Below, piece by piece: positions 8,040-17,904 of a DNA stretch of 64,000 bases; within the stretch, counting starts at the first letter, position 1, and the number at the start of each line of letters is the position of its first letter. Under the pieces are notes generated by a model. It saw nothing but the letters and a program-made list of their open reading frames with translations, was not told the DNA's origin and searched no databases. Source of the DNA: an uncultured Acholeplasmatales bacterium. GTDB lineage: Bacteria > Bacillota_I > Bacilli_A > Acholeplasmatales > Anaeroplasmataceae. The position numbers were made by a program, and so were the translations under genes. The DNA lies in NCBI GenBank assembly GCA_944324705.1, contig CALUXI010000004.1, positions 25,196 to 89,195 on the forward strand. The letters are read 5' to 3'.

Positions 8040-9737
8040 TTAGCCTTCTAATAATTTATTTTCTTTACTTCTATTTTTACCTAAAACAGTATCAGCTAAA
8101 TTCTTACAATGATCCCCAATTCTTTCTAGGTTAACTAATAATTCATCATAATAATCTGAATCAAGATATGAACATTGACCATTAGCAACCCTATGAGTAT
8201 GACGTTCGTGGAATATCTCTTCCATATTATCTACTGTATGTTCAGTTTCTGAAACAACTTTAGCATCTTCATCAGACCATTTTTTAATTGAATTAACACC
8301 TTTATCAATCATTGTATTAACAGCTTCAAACATTTGTTCTAAATCTTGCATGCTATCTTCTGATAATGTTAATTTGCGTTTATACCTATCCTCATAGAAA
8401 CCACAAATATTAGAACAATGATCTCCAATTCTTTCATAATCTTTAATTGTATCAAGATATTTAGAAATTTTATTCATTTCATCAGAATGAACATGTTGAA
8501 CACTAATATTTATTAAATAATCATGTATTTTCTTATCAAATTCATCTAACATATTTTCTAAAACTTGAGCTTCTTTTGGAACATTGTTATTATTTTCTTT
8601 AGAATAAGCTTTAACTAAATTAAAATATTTAACAACTGTATCACCCATAAAATCCATACATTTAGCAATAAATTCAATAGCTAAGGCAGGTGATTTTTTA
8701 ATTAAAGAATAATCGCCTAATTCTTCTAATAACTTAGTTCCTTCTTCTTCAGTTGAAGGTGTACCCTTAATAATTTTACAAATGAGTTTACATATAGGCT
8801 TAATAAACCAGAATAAGATAAATGTAGTAACACAGTTAAATATAATATGAGCAATCGCAATTGACATCGGACTATTACCACCTAATGCCGTATCAATTGG
8901 GTTAAGTAATAAAATGAATGGGTATAACAAAATCATAAATATGATTGCCCCGATTATATTAAATGTAGCATGGAATAAAGCTGTACGCTTAGATTCACTA
9001 CCACCACCAATAGAAGCCAAAACAGCTGTAACAGTTGTACCAATATTAGCACCAATTAAAATAGGTACAGCACCAAGTAAAGTCATATTAGATGCCGCAA
9101 ATAGACCTTGTAAAATACCTATTGAAGCTGATGAAGATTGGATAATAGCAGTTACTATAATACCAACAAATAAACCAATAATTGGCCAATCATTTAAAGC
9201 TGTAAATAAAGCCTCAGTTTGTGTTTTATAAGTTTCTAATAAATAAGCAAGGCCAGAATCCATTAATTGTAGGCCAAAGAATAATAAACCAAAACCAAGA
9301 ACTACTCGGCCTAAGTCTTTAACTTTTCTATTATTAATAAAAAAGATTAAAACCGCACCGATACCAACAAATATCAATGATAATTGTCCGATATTAAAAC
9401 CAATAATAAGGGAAGTAACAGTTGTACCAATATTTGCCCCCATAATAATACCAACCGCTTGTGCTAAAGTCATAAGTCCAGAACGAACTAAACCAACAGT
9501 TAAAGCAGTTGTTCCTGATGATGATTGAATAATAGCTGTTAAGCCTGCCCCAATTAAGATTCCTCTAAGGGGAGTACTAGTAGATTTTTCAATAATCATT
9601 TTGAGTTTTGAACCAGCTAAATCTTTTAAGGCATCTCCCATTAAATTGATACCATATAAAAAGACCCCTAATCCACCAAATACTAATAATATACATTCCC
9701 ATATATTATTAGCAGCCATTGTAACTTCTAGTAACAT
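8040..9737 (-). CDS. Na+/phosphate symporter, NptA family with PhoU-like tail
   Basis: It imports inorganic phosphate (possibly another anion) with sodium. Two inverted Na_Pi_cotrans repeats carry the paired QSSS motifs: IQSSSGTTALTVGLV (about 70-84) and IQSSSASIGILQGLF (about 199-213). Each is followed by a GANIGTTVT motif. About 8-9 membrane helices fill residues 10-320. The last 220 residues are two PhoU-like helical bundles with IGDHC motifs (RIGDHCSNI and RIGDHCKNL), thought to bind metal and regulate flux. Length (565) fits NptA/YjbB-type proteins. The start has a GAGAGGG ribosome binding site. It is monocistronic with its own terminator. Confidence 0.9.
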   Translation of the reverse strand: MLLEVTMAANNIWECILLVFGGLGVFLYGINLMGDALKDLAGSKLKMIIEKSTSTPLRGILIGAGLTAIIQSSSGTTALTVGLVRSGLMTLAQAVGIIMGANIGTTVTSLIIGFNIGQLSLIFVGIGAVLIFFINNRKVKDLGRVVLGFGLLFFGLQLMDSGLAYLLETYKTQTEALFTALNDWPIIGLFVGIIVTAIIQSSSASIGILQGLFAASNMTLLGAVPILIGANIGTTVTAVLASIGGGSESKRTALFHATFNIIGAIIFMILLYPFILLLNPIDTALGGNSPMSIAIAHIIFNCVTTFILFWFIKPICKLICKIIKGTPSTEEEGTKLLEELGDYSLIKKSPALAIEFIAKCMDFMGDTVVKYFNLVKAYSKENNNNVPKEAQVLENMLDEFDKKIHDYLINISVQHVHSDEMNKISKYLDTIKDYERIGDHCSNICGFYEDRYKRKLTLSEDSMQDLEQMFEAVNTMIDKGVNSIKKWSDEDAKVVSETEHTVDNMEEIFHERHTHRVANGQCSYLDSDYYDELLVNLERIGDHCKNLADTVLGKNRSKENKLLEG

Positions 9738-9836
9738 GTTTGCCCTCTCTTTACATTATTTACAATTTTTACAAAATTTACAATTTATTTTACACTACAA
9801 TTTATCTAACTGCAACATTAAATTTATTATATCAAT

Positions 9837-9864
9837 TAAAAAACTCTAGGCTAAATTCCTAGAG
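9837..9864 (-). terminator. Terminator of the ylmH-udk-mtnN-rnhA group
   Basis: A 7-bp stem (CTCTAGG/CCTAGAG, 9844-9850 and 9858-9864) followed by a U run on the minus strand. It overlaps the stop codon region of rnhA. Confidence 0.75.
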
Positions 9865-10429
9865 CTTCCTTTGCTAACTTATCAGCTAAATCATTATAAT
9901 AATTTCCCGTATGACTTTTTATCTTTTCAAAATGAATCTTAATTTTATTTTTTAAATCTTTAATAAAATTAACATATAAAATAGCTATATCTGATTTAGC
10001 TTCCCACGAACCCTCATACCACTTTTCAATTCCTAAATAATCATAACATAATTTAAATTCTAAAATATTGTTTTTATAACAATAATTTATAATATAAGCA
10101 GCCCCTTTTATCTCTCCCGCTACATTATGATATTTAGAAAAATCATCAGCTACATATGCTCTTTTAAAACTAATTTTTTTATCATTTAATAATAAAATAC
10201 CGCCAAAAGAATAATTACCAGTTTTCTTATCATAACTACCATCAATATAACAAGTTGGTAATTCATTACTAGTTAAATTTTCATTTTCAGAGATAAAATT
10301 ATAGGCTTCTTCATAAGTACTAAAACTTTTATAAACAGCCCCCTTAAAACCATTTACCTCTTTTAAACATTCTTCCCAAGTATTATAAATTCCTGGATTA
10401 TTACCTACTTTAACTGCATAAAACTTCAT
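9851..10429 (-). CDS. rnhA: Ribonuclease HI with N-terminal hybrid-binding domain
   Basis: It cuts the RNA strand of RNA-DNA hybrids. An N-terminal RNase H hybrid-binding domain (FYAVKVGNNPGIYNTWEEC, about residues 3-45) precedes the catalytic domain. All four catalytic acids are visible: Asp in CYIDGSYD, Glu in NVAGEIKGA, Asp in LCYDYLGI and Asp in YYNDLADKLAKEA. The start chosen is ATG at 10427-10429, which overlaps the mtnN stop as ATGA and begins exactly at the hybrid-binding domain. A longer frame starting 24 bp upstream would only add residues without homology. Length is about 192 residues. Confidence 0.9.
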   Translation of the reverse strand: MKFYAVKVGNNPGIYNTWEECLKEVNGFKGAVYKSFSTYEEAYNFISENENLTSNELPTCYIDGSYDKKTGNYSFGGILLLNDKKISFKRAYVADDFSKYHNVAGEIKGAAYIINYCYKNNILEFKLCYDYLGIEKWYEGSWEAKSDIAILYVNFIKDLKNKIKIHFEKIKSHTGNYYNDLADKLAKEALGI

Positions 10430-11094
10430 AAAGATTTTACCACATTTAAACAAATATTAGCTGATCTTTTAGCCATTTCATCTTCAAATTTTGCATAATT
10501 TTCAATTTGACTTTCTTCACCTACAACATCTGAAATATAGCGTAATACCAAGGTTTTTACATCAAAATGACTTGCCACATGAGCTATTGCACAACTCTCC
10601 ATTTCAAAACAAGAGACTTCTTCTACATTATCTGGTAAATAAGTCATAAAAGTATCACTTGTCAAACTAGTTACCTCATTAACTTTATAACCTAAGTCAT
10701 TAATTATTTTTTCTACTTTTAAATTTAAAGTGTTATCTGTTAAAAAATAAGGTTTTTCCCCTGGAACTTGACCAAAAGCATAGCCAAAAGTTGTAGCATT
10801 AACATCATTATATTTTAATTTAATAATTAAACAAATATCTGTCATTTTTAAAGGCTTCATACCGCCTGCTATACCAGTAGATATAATTAAATCTACTTGG
10901 TATTTAACAATTAATATGGTTGCGGCAATAGCGGCATTAACCTTACCTACTCCTGACTTAACTAATATAAATTCTTTATTTTCATATTCTAAATTATAAA
11001 AAGTTAAACCACCAATTTTTTCTTCTTTTTTTACTTCAGCAACCAATAGAAAATCAGCCACTTCATTTTCCATTGCCCCAATTATTCCAATCAT
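10426..11094 (-). CDS. mtnN: 5'-methylthioadenosine/S-adenosylhomocysteine nucleosidase
   Basis: It hydrolyses MTA and SAH to adenine and a thioribose product, removing inhibitors of SAM-dependent enzymes and recycling adenine and methionine. The 222-residue protein shows GIIGAMENEVADF at the start (catalytic Glu), the phosphorylase-fold SGVGKVNAAIA and ISTGIAGGM, the ribose-binding CFEMESCAIAHV and the catalytic Asp in LRYISDVVGEES. It overlaps the udk stop at one end and the rnhA start (ATGA) at the other, so it is translationally coupled in the ylmH-udk-mtnN-rnhA group. Confidence 0.95.
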   Translation of the reverse strand: MIGIIGAMENEVADFLLVAEVKKEEKIGGLTFYNLEYENKEFILVKSGVGKVNAAIAATILIVKYQVDLIISTGIAGGMKPLKMTDICLIIKLKYNDVNATTFGYAFGQVPGEKPYFLTDNTLNLKVEKIINDLGYKVNEVTSLTSDTFMTYLPDNVEEVSCFEMESCAIAHVASHFDVKTLVLRYISDVVGEESQIENYAKFEDEMAKRSANICLNVVKSL

Positions 11095-11717
11095 TATATC
11101 CCCCTAATATATTCCTTAACTTTACTTAAAATAACATCTAAAGCTACATCATGCTTAACATCATTAGGAATAATAATATCAGCATAACGTTTTGTCGGGT
11201 TAACATATGCTTCATGACTCGGTTTTACAGTTTCTAAATATTGTTTAATAATAAAACTAATACTTCTACCTCTTTCAACAGTATCTCTTTCTAACCTTCT
11301 AATAAATCTAATATCACTATCAGATTCAACATAAATTTTAAGATTAGCTAAATCTCTTATTTTTTTATCATATAAAGCTAATATACCTTCTAAAATTATT
11401 ACCTTTTTCGGTTCAACTGTAATAAATTCATTTTCTTTACGATTATGAACTTTAAAATCATATACAGGTTCTTTAATACTTTTACCTTGTAACAAATCTT
11501 TTAATTGACTATATAATAATTTTGTATCAAAAGAATTAGGATGATCATAATTTGTTTTCATCCTCTCTTCCATTGATAAATTAGATTGATCATTATAATA
11601 ATTATCTTCACAAATTATTCCTACTTCATTTGGATCTAAATTTTGCATCATTTGACTTACTACTGTAGTTTTACCGCTTGCACTCCCACCAGCAACAATA
11701 ATTAATATACTAGACAT
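11094..11717 (-). CDS. udk: Uridine kinase
   Basis: It phosphorylates uridine and cytidine (pyrimidine salvage). The P-loop is GGSASGKTT (about residues 10-18), followed by EDNYYNDQSNL and YDHPNSFD, which bind the nucleoside, and FIRRLERDTVERGR, the lid region with conserved Arg. Length 207 is normal. It sits 10 bp after ylmH and touches mtnN. Confidence 0.95.
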   Translation of the reverse strand: MSSILIIVAGGSASGKTTVVSQMMQNLDPNEVGIICEDNYYNDQSNLSMEERMKTNYDHPNSFDTKLLYSQLKDLLQGKSIKEPVYDFKVHNRKENEFITVEPKKVIILEGILALYDKKIRDLANLKIYVESDSDIRFIRRLERDTVERGRSISFIIKQYLETVKPSHEAYVNPTKRYADIIIPNDVKHDVALDVILSKVKEYIRGI

Positions 11718-11726
11718 AATATCCTC

Positions 11727-12461
11727 CTATTTTGGTAGTTTTATTTTTAAAACTAAATTACCACTTTTCGCTTTCCCTTTTATATTTTCTAAAATTACTC
11801 TACCCTTACCTTTAACACTTAATAAATCATTTTCCTTTAATATTTTAGCACCTTTAAGTACAACTTCATGATTAACTTTTACTAAACCATTATTAATCAT
11901 TTCTTGAGCTCTTGCTCTACCTAAATTATAACTATTAGCTAAAACATTATCTAAACGCATACTAGCTATAAATATTTCTTTTTCTTCATACTCTTTCTTA
12001 ACATTAACTTCTTTATCATATAATTCTAAACTAATGTTATATTTACCTATTTTATTTAAGTTTTCTTTTACGAAATTAGCCATACTGCTACATAAGAAAA
12101 AATAATAATAATTTCCATCAAAAACAATATCCCCAACTATTTCTCTTTTAAGACCTAAACTTAAAATAGAACCCAATAACATTCTATGATTAACTTCTAT
12201 ATCTTTATCATAAAATATTATTTTATAAATTGTTATTTGATAATCTTCTAATTTGGGTTCATTAACACTTAATATAACTCTTTTATATTCAGCATCTAAA
12301 TAACCACCATAAAAATAAGCTTTAACATAATCAGTATTTTTAAAACATCTTTTTATCAATATTTGATTTTCTAAATTATAAAAAGGTAAAATGACATCTT
12401 TATCATACGCTTCATCTTTTAATGTAAAAATTCTATTTCTAAATGCTTCTATCTCATTCAT
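11727..12461 (-). CDS. ylmH: YlmH-type S4-domain RNA-binding protein
   Basis: The C-terminal S4 domain (about residues 165-225: ASMRLDNVLANSYNLGRARAQEMINNGLVKVN) binds structured RNA. The N-terminal two thirds match YlmH, encoded in many Gram-positive division clusters and linked to rescue of stalled 50S-peptidyl-tRNA. The start chosen is the ATG at 12461, 6 nt after GAGG; the upstream TTG in the same frame lies on that Shine-Dalgarno sequence. Unlike in Bacillus it is not beside sepF or divIVA here but heads a nucleoside-metabolism group. Confidence 0.85.
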   Translation of the reverse strand: MNEIEAFRNRIFTLKDEAYDKDVILPFYNLENQILIKRCFKNTDYVKAYFYGGYLDAEYKRVILSVNEPKLEDYQITIYKIIFYDKDIEVNHRMLLGSILSLGLKREIVGDIVFDGNYYYFFLCSSMANFVKENLNKIGKYNISLELYDKEVNVKKEYEEKEIFIASMRLDNVLANSYNLGRARAQEMINNGLVKVNHEVVLKGAKILKENDLLSVKGKGRVILENIKGKAKSGNLVLKIKLPK

Positions 12462-12524
12462 ATATAACCTCAAAACATTTCTTTTAAATTATATGAAAAA
12501 GTTAAAAAAAATACAATCAAAACT

Positions 12525-12552
12525 TAAAAAAAAGAAAGGCTAAGCCCTTCTT
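12525..12552 (-). terminator. Terminator of the BI-1 family gene
   Basis: A 9-bp stem with a 3-nt loop (12532-12540 with 12544-12552, one G-U pair) is followed by at least seven U on the minus strand and directly abuts the stop codon of the gene. Confidence 0.8.
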
Positions 12553-13300
12553 AACTTCTATCGCTATTAGCAAATATAATCATTAATAAATATAATACTT
12601 GAACATAAATATATATTAAACTAACTATTAAGCCTAATGAGACAGACCATTCTGCACTCTTATCACAGCCACTAGCTACAACTATATTTGCTTCATCAAA
12701 ATTAAATATTAAAGTAATTGCTCCATATATTAATAAGAAAGCTTCAATAGCAACAACTACCCCAATATTAGCGAATAAACTTGGAACAAATAAACCAAAC
12801 AATGAAACAAATAATACTAAAACAATAGCACCTATAGATATAGCATATGCTAATTTTCTTAAGAAACTACCTTGTTTAAATACTCCTGTAGCATAAAGTA
12901 ACAACATTACACCAAATATTAAAGCGGTAGAGAAAACAGCAACTGTACCAATACCAGGGAATGCAGCTTCTACAATAGCAGATAATGTTCCTAAAAATAA
13001 ACCTTGGCAAACGCCATAAATAATGCCACCATATTTAGCAGCTCGACTAGACATTCTACCAACAATTACAGCAATAAAACCAACAATTGCTGAAATTACT
13101 AAAGCAACATATAGTCCCATTGCATTATTAACTAACATATATGGTAAACCTAATGCTGTAAGTACTGCAACTACTACAGTCACTAATAATAAAATACCTG
13201 TCTTAATTACTATACCTTTATAACTAGCGGCATCAACATCTTCATAATGAGTTGTTCCAGTAGCTATAGTTTGAAAAACTGGGTTTTGATTTCTAATCAT
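12551..13300 (-). CDS. Bax inhibitor-1 / YccA family membrane protein
   Basis: The 249-residue protein has seven hydrophobic segments between about residues 30 and 245 and the acidic residues near the end typical of the BI-1/TMBIM fold (a YetJ-like calcium leak channel in Bacillus). The N-terminal 25 residues (NPVFQTIATG) match the short cytosolic lead seen in bacterial members of the YccA subgroup. The start has GGAGG 10 nt upstream. It is transcribed alone with its own terminator. Calcium transport is known for relatives only. Confidence 0.85.
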   Translation of the reverse strand: MIRNQNPVFQTIATGTTHYEDVDAASYKGIVIKTGILLLVTVVVAVLTALGLPYMLVNNAMGLYVALVISAIVGFIAVIVGRMSSRAAKYGGIIYGVCQGLFLGTLSAIVEAAFPGIGTVAVFSTALIFGVMLLLYATGVFKQGSFLRKLAYAISIGAIVLVLFVSLFGLFVPSLFANIGVVVAIEAFLLIYGAITLIFNFDEANIVVASGCDKSAEWSVSLGLIVSLIYIYVQVLYLLMIIFANSDRS

Positions 13301-13415
13301 TTAACATGACCTCCATTACGACTTAAATTATATCATTATTCGTCTAATAAACAATATGTAAAATTGATTTTACATAATTTCCCATAATAAAACCTGCAAT
13401 TCTAACATTTAATAA

Positions 13416-13449
13416 CACAAAAAGCAGTATACAAAAAACATATACTGCT
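13416..13449 (-). terminator. Terminator after polC
   Basis: A perfect 9-bp stem (AGCAGTATA/TATACTGCT, 13423-13431 and 13441-13449) is followed by U-rich sequence on the minus strand, 10 bp after the polC stop. Confidence 0.85.
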
Positions 13450-13458
13450 AATTAAACA

Positions 13459-16400
13459 TCAAGAATTTAATTCTTTAGCAAACAAACCTTGTGTCTCTAT
13501 TTCATCTTCTTCAGCTAAATCACCAAAAACTCGCATTATTTCAAATTCATGGAATAATGATTGATTTAGTTTTGTTCTCCTTGAAACATCTTTTTTAGAA
13601 GTAAATGGCTTTTCATTTCTTTTTTCAACAATGTCAAAAGCTACTGAATCACCTAAACCATCAACTGCCGCAAATGGAATTCTAAGTCCACCCTCTTCAA
13701 TCTTAAATTCTTTAGCTTCTGATAAATTAATATCTAATGGTAAAAATTTAATACCACGGGCTAACATTTCTAAGGCAACATATAAGGCATTAATTAAATC
13801 TTCATCTTTTGCGGTTTTATCATCTTTATTATTTAATTCACTAATTAAAGCTTTAACTGCTAATTTACCACCCATAAAGGCTTTAACACTATAAGCTTTA
13901 GCTCTAGCGGTAAACCATGCTGAATAGAATAATTCCGGACTATAAACTTTAAACCAAGCTATTCTTAAAGCCATTAAAATATAAGCCGTCGCGTGCGCTT
14001 TCGGGAACATATATTCAATTTGTTCACATGACCAAATATACCAATTAGGAACTTTCATTTCTTCCATATAAGCTTTATATTTAGCCCATTTTTCAAGGTC
14101 TTTTTTAACTTTACCTTTACGGACAAATTCCATAATTTCAAAAGCTTTAAGTGGTTCTAAGTTTTGATATAATAAGTAAACCATAATATCATCACGACAA
14201 CCAATAACATCACTAAATGGAATTTTTCCAAATTCAGTTTTACCTAAAACTAATTCTTGTGAGTTGCCAGCCCAAACCCCAGTTCCATGTGATAAACCTG
14301 AAATTTTAACTAATTCAGCAAAAGTTTTAGGCATAGTATCAGCTAAAAGTTTACGAACAAAAGTTGTCCCTAATTCTGGTACCGCATAGCTTGCTACCGG
14401 TGAATCAATATCTTCTGGTTTTAAACCAATGACATCTGTAGATGAGAATAATCTATAAACATTCTTATCATCAATTGGAATATCTTCCGGTTTTGTAAAT
14501 GGATATTTGTCCTGATGTTTATGAACATAATCCATCATATATTTAATAATAGTCGGATCATCGTGTCCTAAGATATCAAGTTTTAAAAGGTTGTTTTCAA
14601 AACTATGGTAATCATAATGGGTAGTCCGCCATTCATTTTCTGTATTATCAGCAGGATACTGTATTGGAGTTACATCATAAATATCTACATAATTTGGAAC
14701 AACAATAATCCCCCCTGGGTGTTGACCAGTTGACCTTCTTACCCCAACTAGTTTACTGGCAAGACGATCCATTTCGGAACTTCTTAAATTAATTTTCTTT
14801 CTTTCACAATAACCTTTAACATAGCCAAAGGCATTCTTTTCTTGTAAAGCCCCAACTGTCCCACCTCTAAAGGCGTGTTCATAACCCATAAATTGGCGAA
14901 CAAATTCATGGGCAGTAGCTTGATAGTCACCACTAAAGTTAAGATCAATATCCGGAACTTTATCACCATTAAAACCAAGGAAAGTTTCAAATGGAATATC
15001 ATGACCATCCTTGATTAACTTTTCGCCACAAATCGGACAAACAGCATCTGGCAAGTCATAACCTGATTCAACACTTTTTAAAACATCAGCAAATTCTTTT
15101 TCATGTTCAGATAGATTATATTCTTTAGTTTCTTCTTCATTCATCTTAAAAACATGAAACTTACATTTAGGACAACGATAATGTGGAGCTAATGGATTAA
15201 TTTCGGTTATTCGCATCATAGTAGCAACTAAACTAGAACCTACGCTACCTCTACTACCTACTAGATACCCATCACTTAATGATTTAGTAACTAATAGATG
15301 ACTCATATAATAAACAGAGGCATAACCATTAGAAATAATAGAATTAAGTTCTCTTTCTAAACGTTTTTTAACAATAGGATGAGGATTATCACCATAGTAT
15401 TTATAAACATTTTCATTAACAATTTTCTTTAATTCTTCAACTATACTAGGAACACCTAAACTGTCTTTAAATTCATCATCTCTAGGAGCAAACATTTCCT
15501 TTGGAAAAGGTAGGACATCTTCTACCATATCAGCAATTAAATTAGAATTAGTAACAACAATTTGATAAGCTTCATCATTACCTAAGAAATTAAATTCTTC
15601 TAACATTTCATCGGTTGTTCTTAAATGCATTGAAGGAGTATTATCATATCTATTTAAATCATGATATCTTCCGCCTAATTGGGGTGAAGCTATTAAAATA
15701 TCACGATATTTCTTTTCTGTTTTTCTAACATAATGACAATCTGAAGTAGCTACTACTATTTTATTCATTTCATTAGCAGCCTTAATTATCTTATTTATTA
15801 CCTCAATGACCCTATCTTTACCACCTGTTATGGCATCATAAAGTTGACCATAAGCTGATGGCGGTTGAACTTCAATAAAATCATAATATGGCATTAAAGT
15901 TTTTAATTTTTCATAACTACCATTTAAAGCTTCTTCAAAAACTTCACCATTAACACAACCTGAAGAAACAATTATACCATCACGATACTTATCTAAAACA
16001 CTTCTTAAAAGTCTTGGTTCTTCACCACAATGTATAGTTAAAGCATCTGATAATAATTTATACATATTTTTAAGACCAGCCTGATTTTTAACTAAGATAT
16101 TAATATGACGTGGAATTAATGTTTTATAAAAATTATCATCACATAATTTATTGATCTCATTATAATTACTAATTTGATGGATATTGAACATTTCTTGTAA
16201 CATCAAAATAAAACATTCTGCAGTAACCCTAGTATCATCAATAGCTCTATGATGATGTTCTTGTTTTACTTTATAAAATTTAGCAAATTCTTTTAAATTA
16301 AACTTTTTCAATTCCTTATTATGCATTGCTCTTAAAGCATTTAAAGTATCAATAACTGCAACATCTTTAACTTCATAACCTAAACGACGCATATTAGCTT

Positions 16401-17904
16401 TAATCATACCCACATCAAATGAAGCATTATGAGCTACTAAAATAGAACCTTCTATGAATTCTAAAAACTTAGGTAATATTTCTTCAATTGTAGGACTATC
16501 CTTAACCATTTCATCAGTTATACTAGTAAGTTCAGTTATTTTTTCACTAATTGGCATATTAGGATTTACAAAAGTTTCAAAAGAGTCAATTTCACCACTA
16601 ACATTATATTTTGTAGCTGCTATTTCGATAATTCTATCACAGTCTTGACTAAAACCAGTAGTTTCTAAGTCAAATATAACATAAGTAGCATTCTTTAAAT
16701 CAATATCTTCATCTGTAAAAGCAATCTTACTATTTATATCATCAATATAATTAAGTTCAACGCCATAAATTGGTTTAATATTATATTTATCTTTAATATG
16801 CGCAATATCAGGGATTGAATAAACTCCATTATGATCAGTGATAGCTATAGCTTTATGTCCCCATGCTGATACAGCATCATAGTAATCTTTAACATCAGCA
16901 ATACCATCAAGGGCACTCATTTTTGTATGAGCATGTAATTCTACTCTCTTTACCTTAGCCTCATCTTTAATTTCATCTTCTTTTTTAGTTCCTAATATTT
17001 CAATTTTAGTAGCCATCAATACTACATTTTTAGCATAAGGATCATATTCAGCTTTACCTTGAACTTTTAAAATAGTGTTAACTTTTAGTTCTTTAAAGAC
17101 TTTAATTTCTTCTTCGCCTCTTAACCACTTTTTAACAACTATTGAATCAGTTTCATCAGTAATCTTAATTTGGGCTAAATTAGAATTAGTAAATGTCTTT
17201 ACTTCACTAGCAAAAACATAACCTTGGATTAAAAATACTGTCATACCTTTAGTATTAGCATAAATTGCTAAATCATTACTAGTTAAAGGTATTTCACTAA
17301 TTGGAGTAACTTCCTTAATTTGATATGCTCTATAATTTTTACTATCATTTATAGCTTTCTGATTAGCTTGCAATATTTTAGCTTCTTCATTCATTTTTCT
17401 TAATTCCTCTTGTTTTTGCATATCTAATTGTCTGATTTCTTCTTCAATAGATTTATTAGGATCTTGTTCAAAATAAATTGAAATATTTAAACCATAATAA
17501 TTAAATTCCTTTTCAATATCTAAAGCTAATTGACTAATCCCTACTGCATCTTTTTCAATTAAATATGTAAAACTATAATCATCAAATTTAGGTACTATAT
17601 TTTCTAATGCTTTAAAACGAGGAAAATTTGAAGCTAAATAAGAAACAATATTTTTTAAATAAACTCTTAATTCTTCTTCACTTATCATGTTACTTAAATA
17701 ATTAACCTTTAGACTAATCTTTATTCCTTCTGGGCTAAAATAATTAATAAATTCTTCTTTCAAACTATTATATTCAACAAAAGTTAGTGGTTTAGCAAAA
17801 TTAACACTAATTTCTAAAGAATGTCTAATTTTATCATATAGAGCTTCTTTAAATTCAAATTCTTTGTCAATATTTACCTTCTTTATAAAATCTTCATACC
17901 TCAT
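13459..17904 (-). CDS. polC: DNA polymerase III alpha subunit, PolC type
   Basis: This is the main replicative polymerase of low-GC Gram-positives, with built-in proofreading. Domains in order: N-terminal domain (1-190), OB fold (about 210-310), PHP domain split by the exonuclease (HAHTKMSALDGIAD about 325-338), the DnaQ-like 3'-5' exonuclease (YVIFDLETTGFSQDCDRI near 405 and HNASFDVGMI), the second PHP part, then palm, thumb and fingers with GSRGSVGSSLVA and PDIDLNFSGDYQ (catalytic Asp pair), a Cys-rich zinc site (CPKC...CPIC) and the C-terminal domain. 1481 residues, complete. The ATG overlaps the stop of the upstream membrane-protein gene as ATGA, so it depends on that transcript. Confidence 0.98.
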   Translation of the reverse strand: MRYEDFIKKVNIDKEFEFKEALYDKIRHSLEISVNFAKPLTFVEYNSLKEEFINYFSPEGIKISLKVNYLSNMISEEELRVYLKNIVSYLASNFPRFKALENIVPKFDDYSFTYLIEKDAVGISQLALDIEKEFNYYGLNISIYFEQDPNKSIEEEIRQLDMQKQEELRKMNEEAKILQANQKAINDSKNYRAYQIKEVTPISEIPLTSNDLAIYANTKGMTVFLIQGYVFASEVKTFTNSNLAQIKITDETDSIVVKKWLRGEEEIKVFKELKVNTILKVQGKAEYDPYAKNVVLMATKIEILGTKKEDEIKDEAKVKRVELHAHTKMSALDGIADVKDYYDAVSAWGHKAIAITDHNGVYSIPDIAHIKDKYNIKPIYGVELNYIDDINSKIAFTDEDIDLKNATYVIFDLETTGFSQDCDRIIEIAATKYNVSGEIDSFETFVNPNMPISEKITELTSITDEMVKDSPTIEEILPKFLEFIEGSILVAHNASFDVGMIKANMRRLGYEVKDVAVIDTLNALRAMHNKELKKFNLKEFAKFYKVKQEHHHRAIDDTRVTAECFILMLQEMFNIHQISNYNEINKLCDDNFYKTLIPRHINILVKNQAGLKNMYKLLSDALTIHCGEEPRLLRSVLDKYRDGIIVSSGCVNGEVFEEALNGSYEKLKTLMPYYDFIEVQPPSAYGQLYDAITGGKDRVIEVINKIIKAANEMNKIVVATSDCHYVRKTEKKYRDILIASPQLGGRYHDLNRYDNTPSMHLRTTDEMLEEFNFLGNDEAYQIVVTNSNLIADMVEDVLPFPKEMFAPRDDEFKDSLGVPSIVEELKKIVNENVYKYYGDNPHPIVKKRLERELNSIISNGYASVYYMSHLLVTKSLSDGYLVGSRGSVGSSLVATMMRITEINPLAPHYRCPKCKFHVFKMNEEETKEYNLSEHEKEFADVLKSVESGYDLPDAVCPICGEKLIKDGHDIPFETFLGFNGDKVPDIDLNFSGDYQATAHEFVRQFMGYEHAFRGGTVGALQEKNAFGYVKGYCERKKINLRSSEMDRLASKLVGVRRSTGQHPGGIIVVPNYVDIYDVTPIQYPADNTENEWRTTHYDYHSFENNLLKLDILGHDDPTIIKYMMDYVHKHQDKYPFTKPEDIPIDDKNVYRLFSSTDVIGLKPEDIDSPVASYAVPELGTTFVRKLLADTMPKTFAELVKISGLSHGTGVWAGNSQELVLGKTEFGKIPFSDVIGCRDDIMVYLLYQNLEPLKAFEIMEFVRKGKVKKDLEKWAKYKAYMEEMKVPNWYIWSCEQIEYMFPKAHATAYILMALRIAWFKVYSPELFYSAWFTARAKAYSVKAFMGGKLAVKALISELNNKDDKTAKDEDLINALYVALEMLARGIKFLPLDINLSEAKEFKIEEGGLRIPFAAVDGLGDSVAFDIVEKRNEKPFTSKKDVSRRTKLNQSLFHEFEIMRVFGDLAEEDEIETQGLFAKELNS

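Noticed and set aside
10426..17904. Reassignment of TGA to tryptophan as in Mycoplasma
   Set aside because: TGA serves as the stop in ATGA overlaps (mtnN/rnhA, DUF1189/polC), and TGG codes for the conserved Trp residues.
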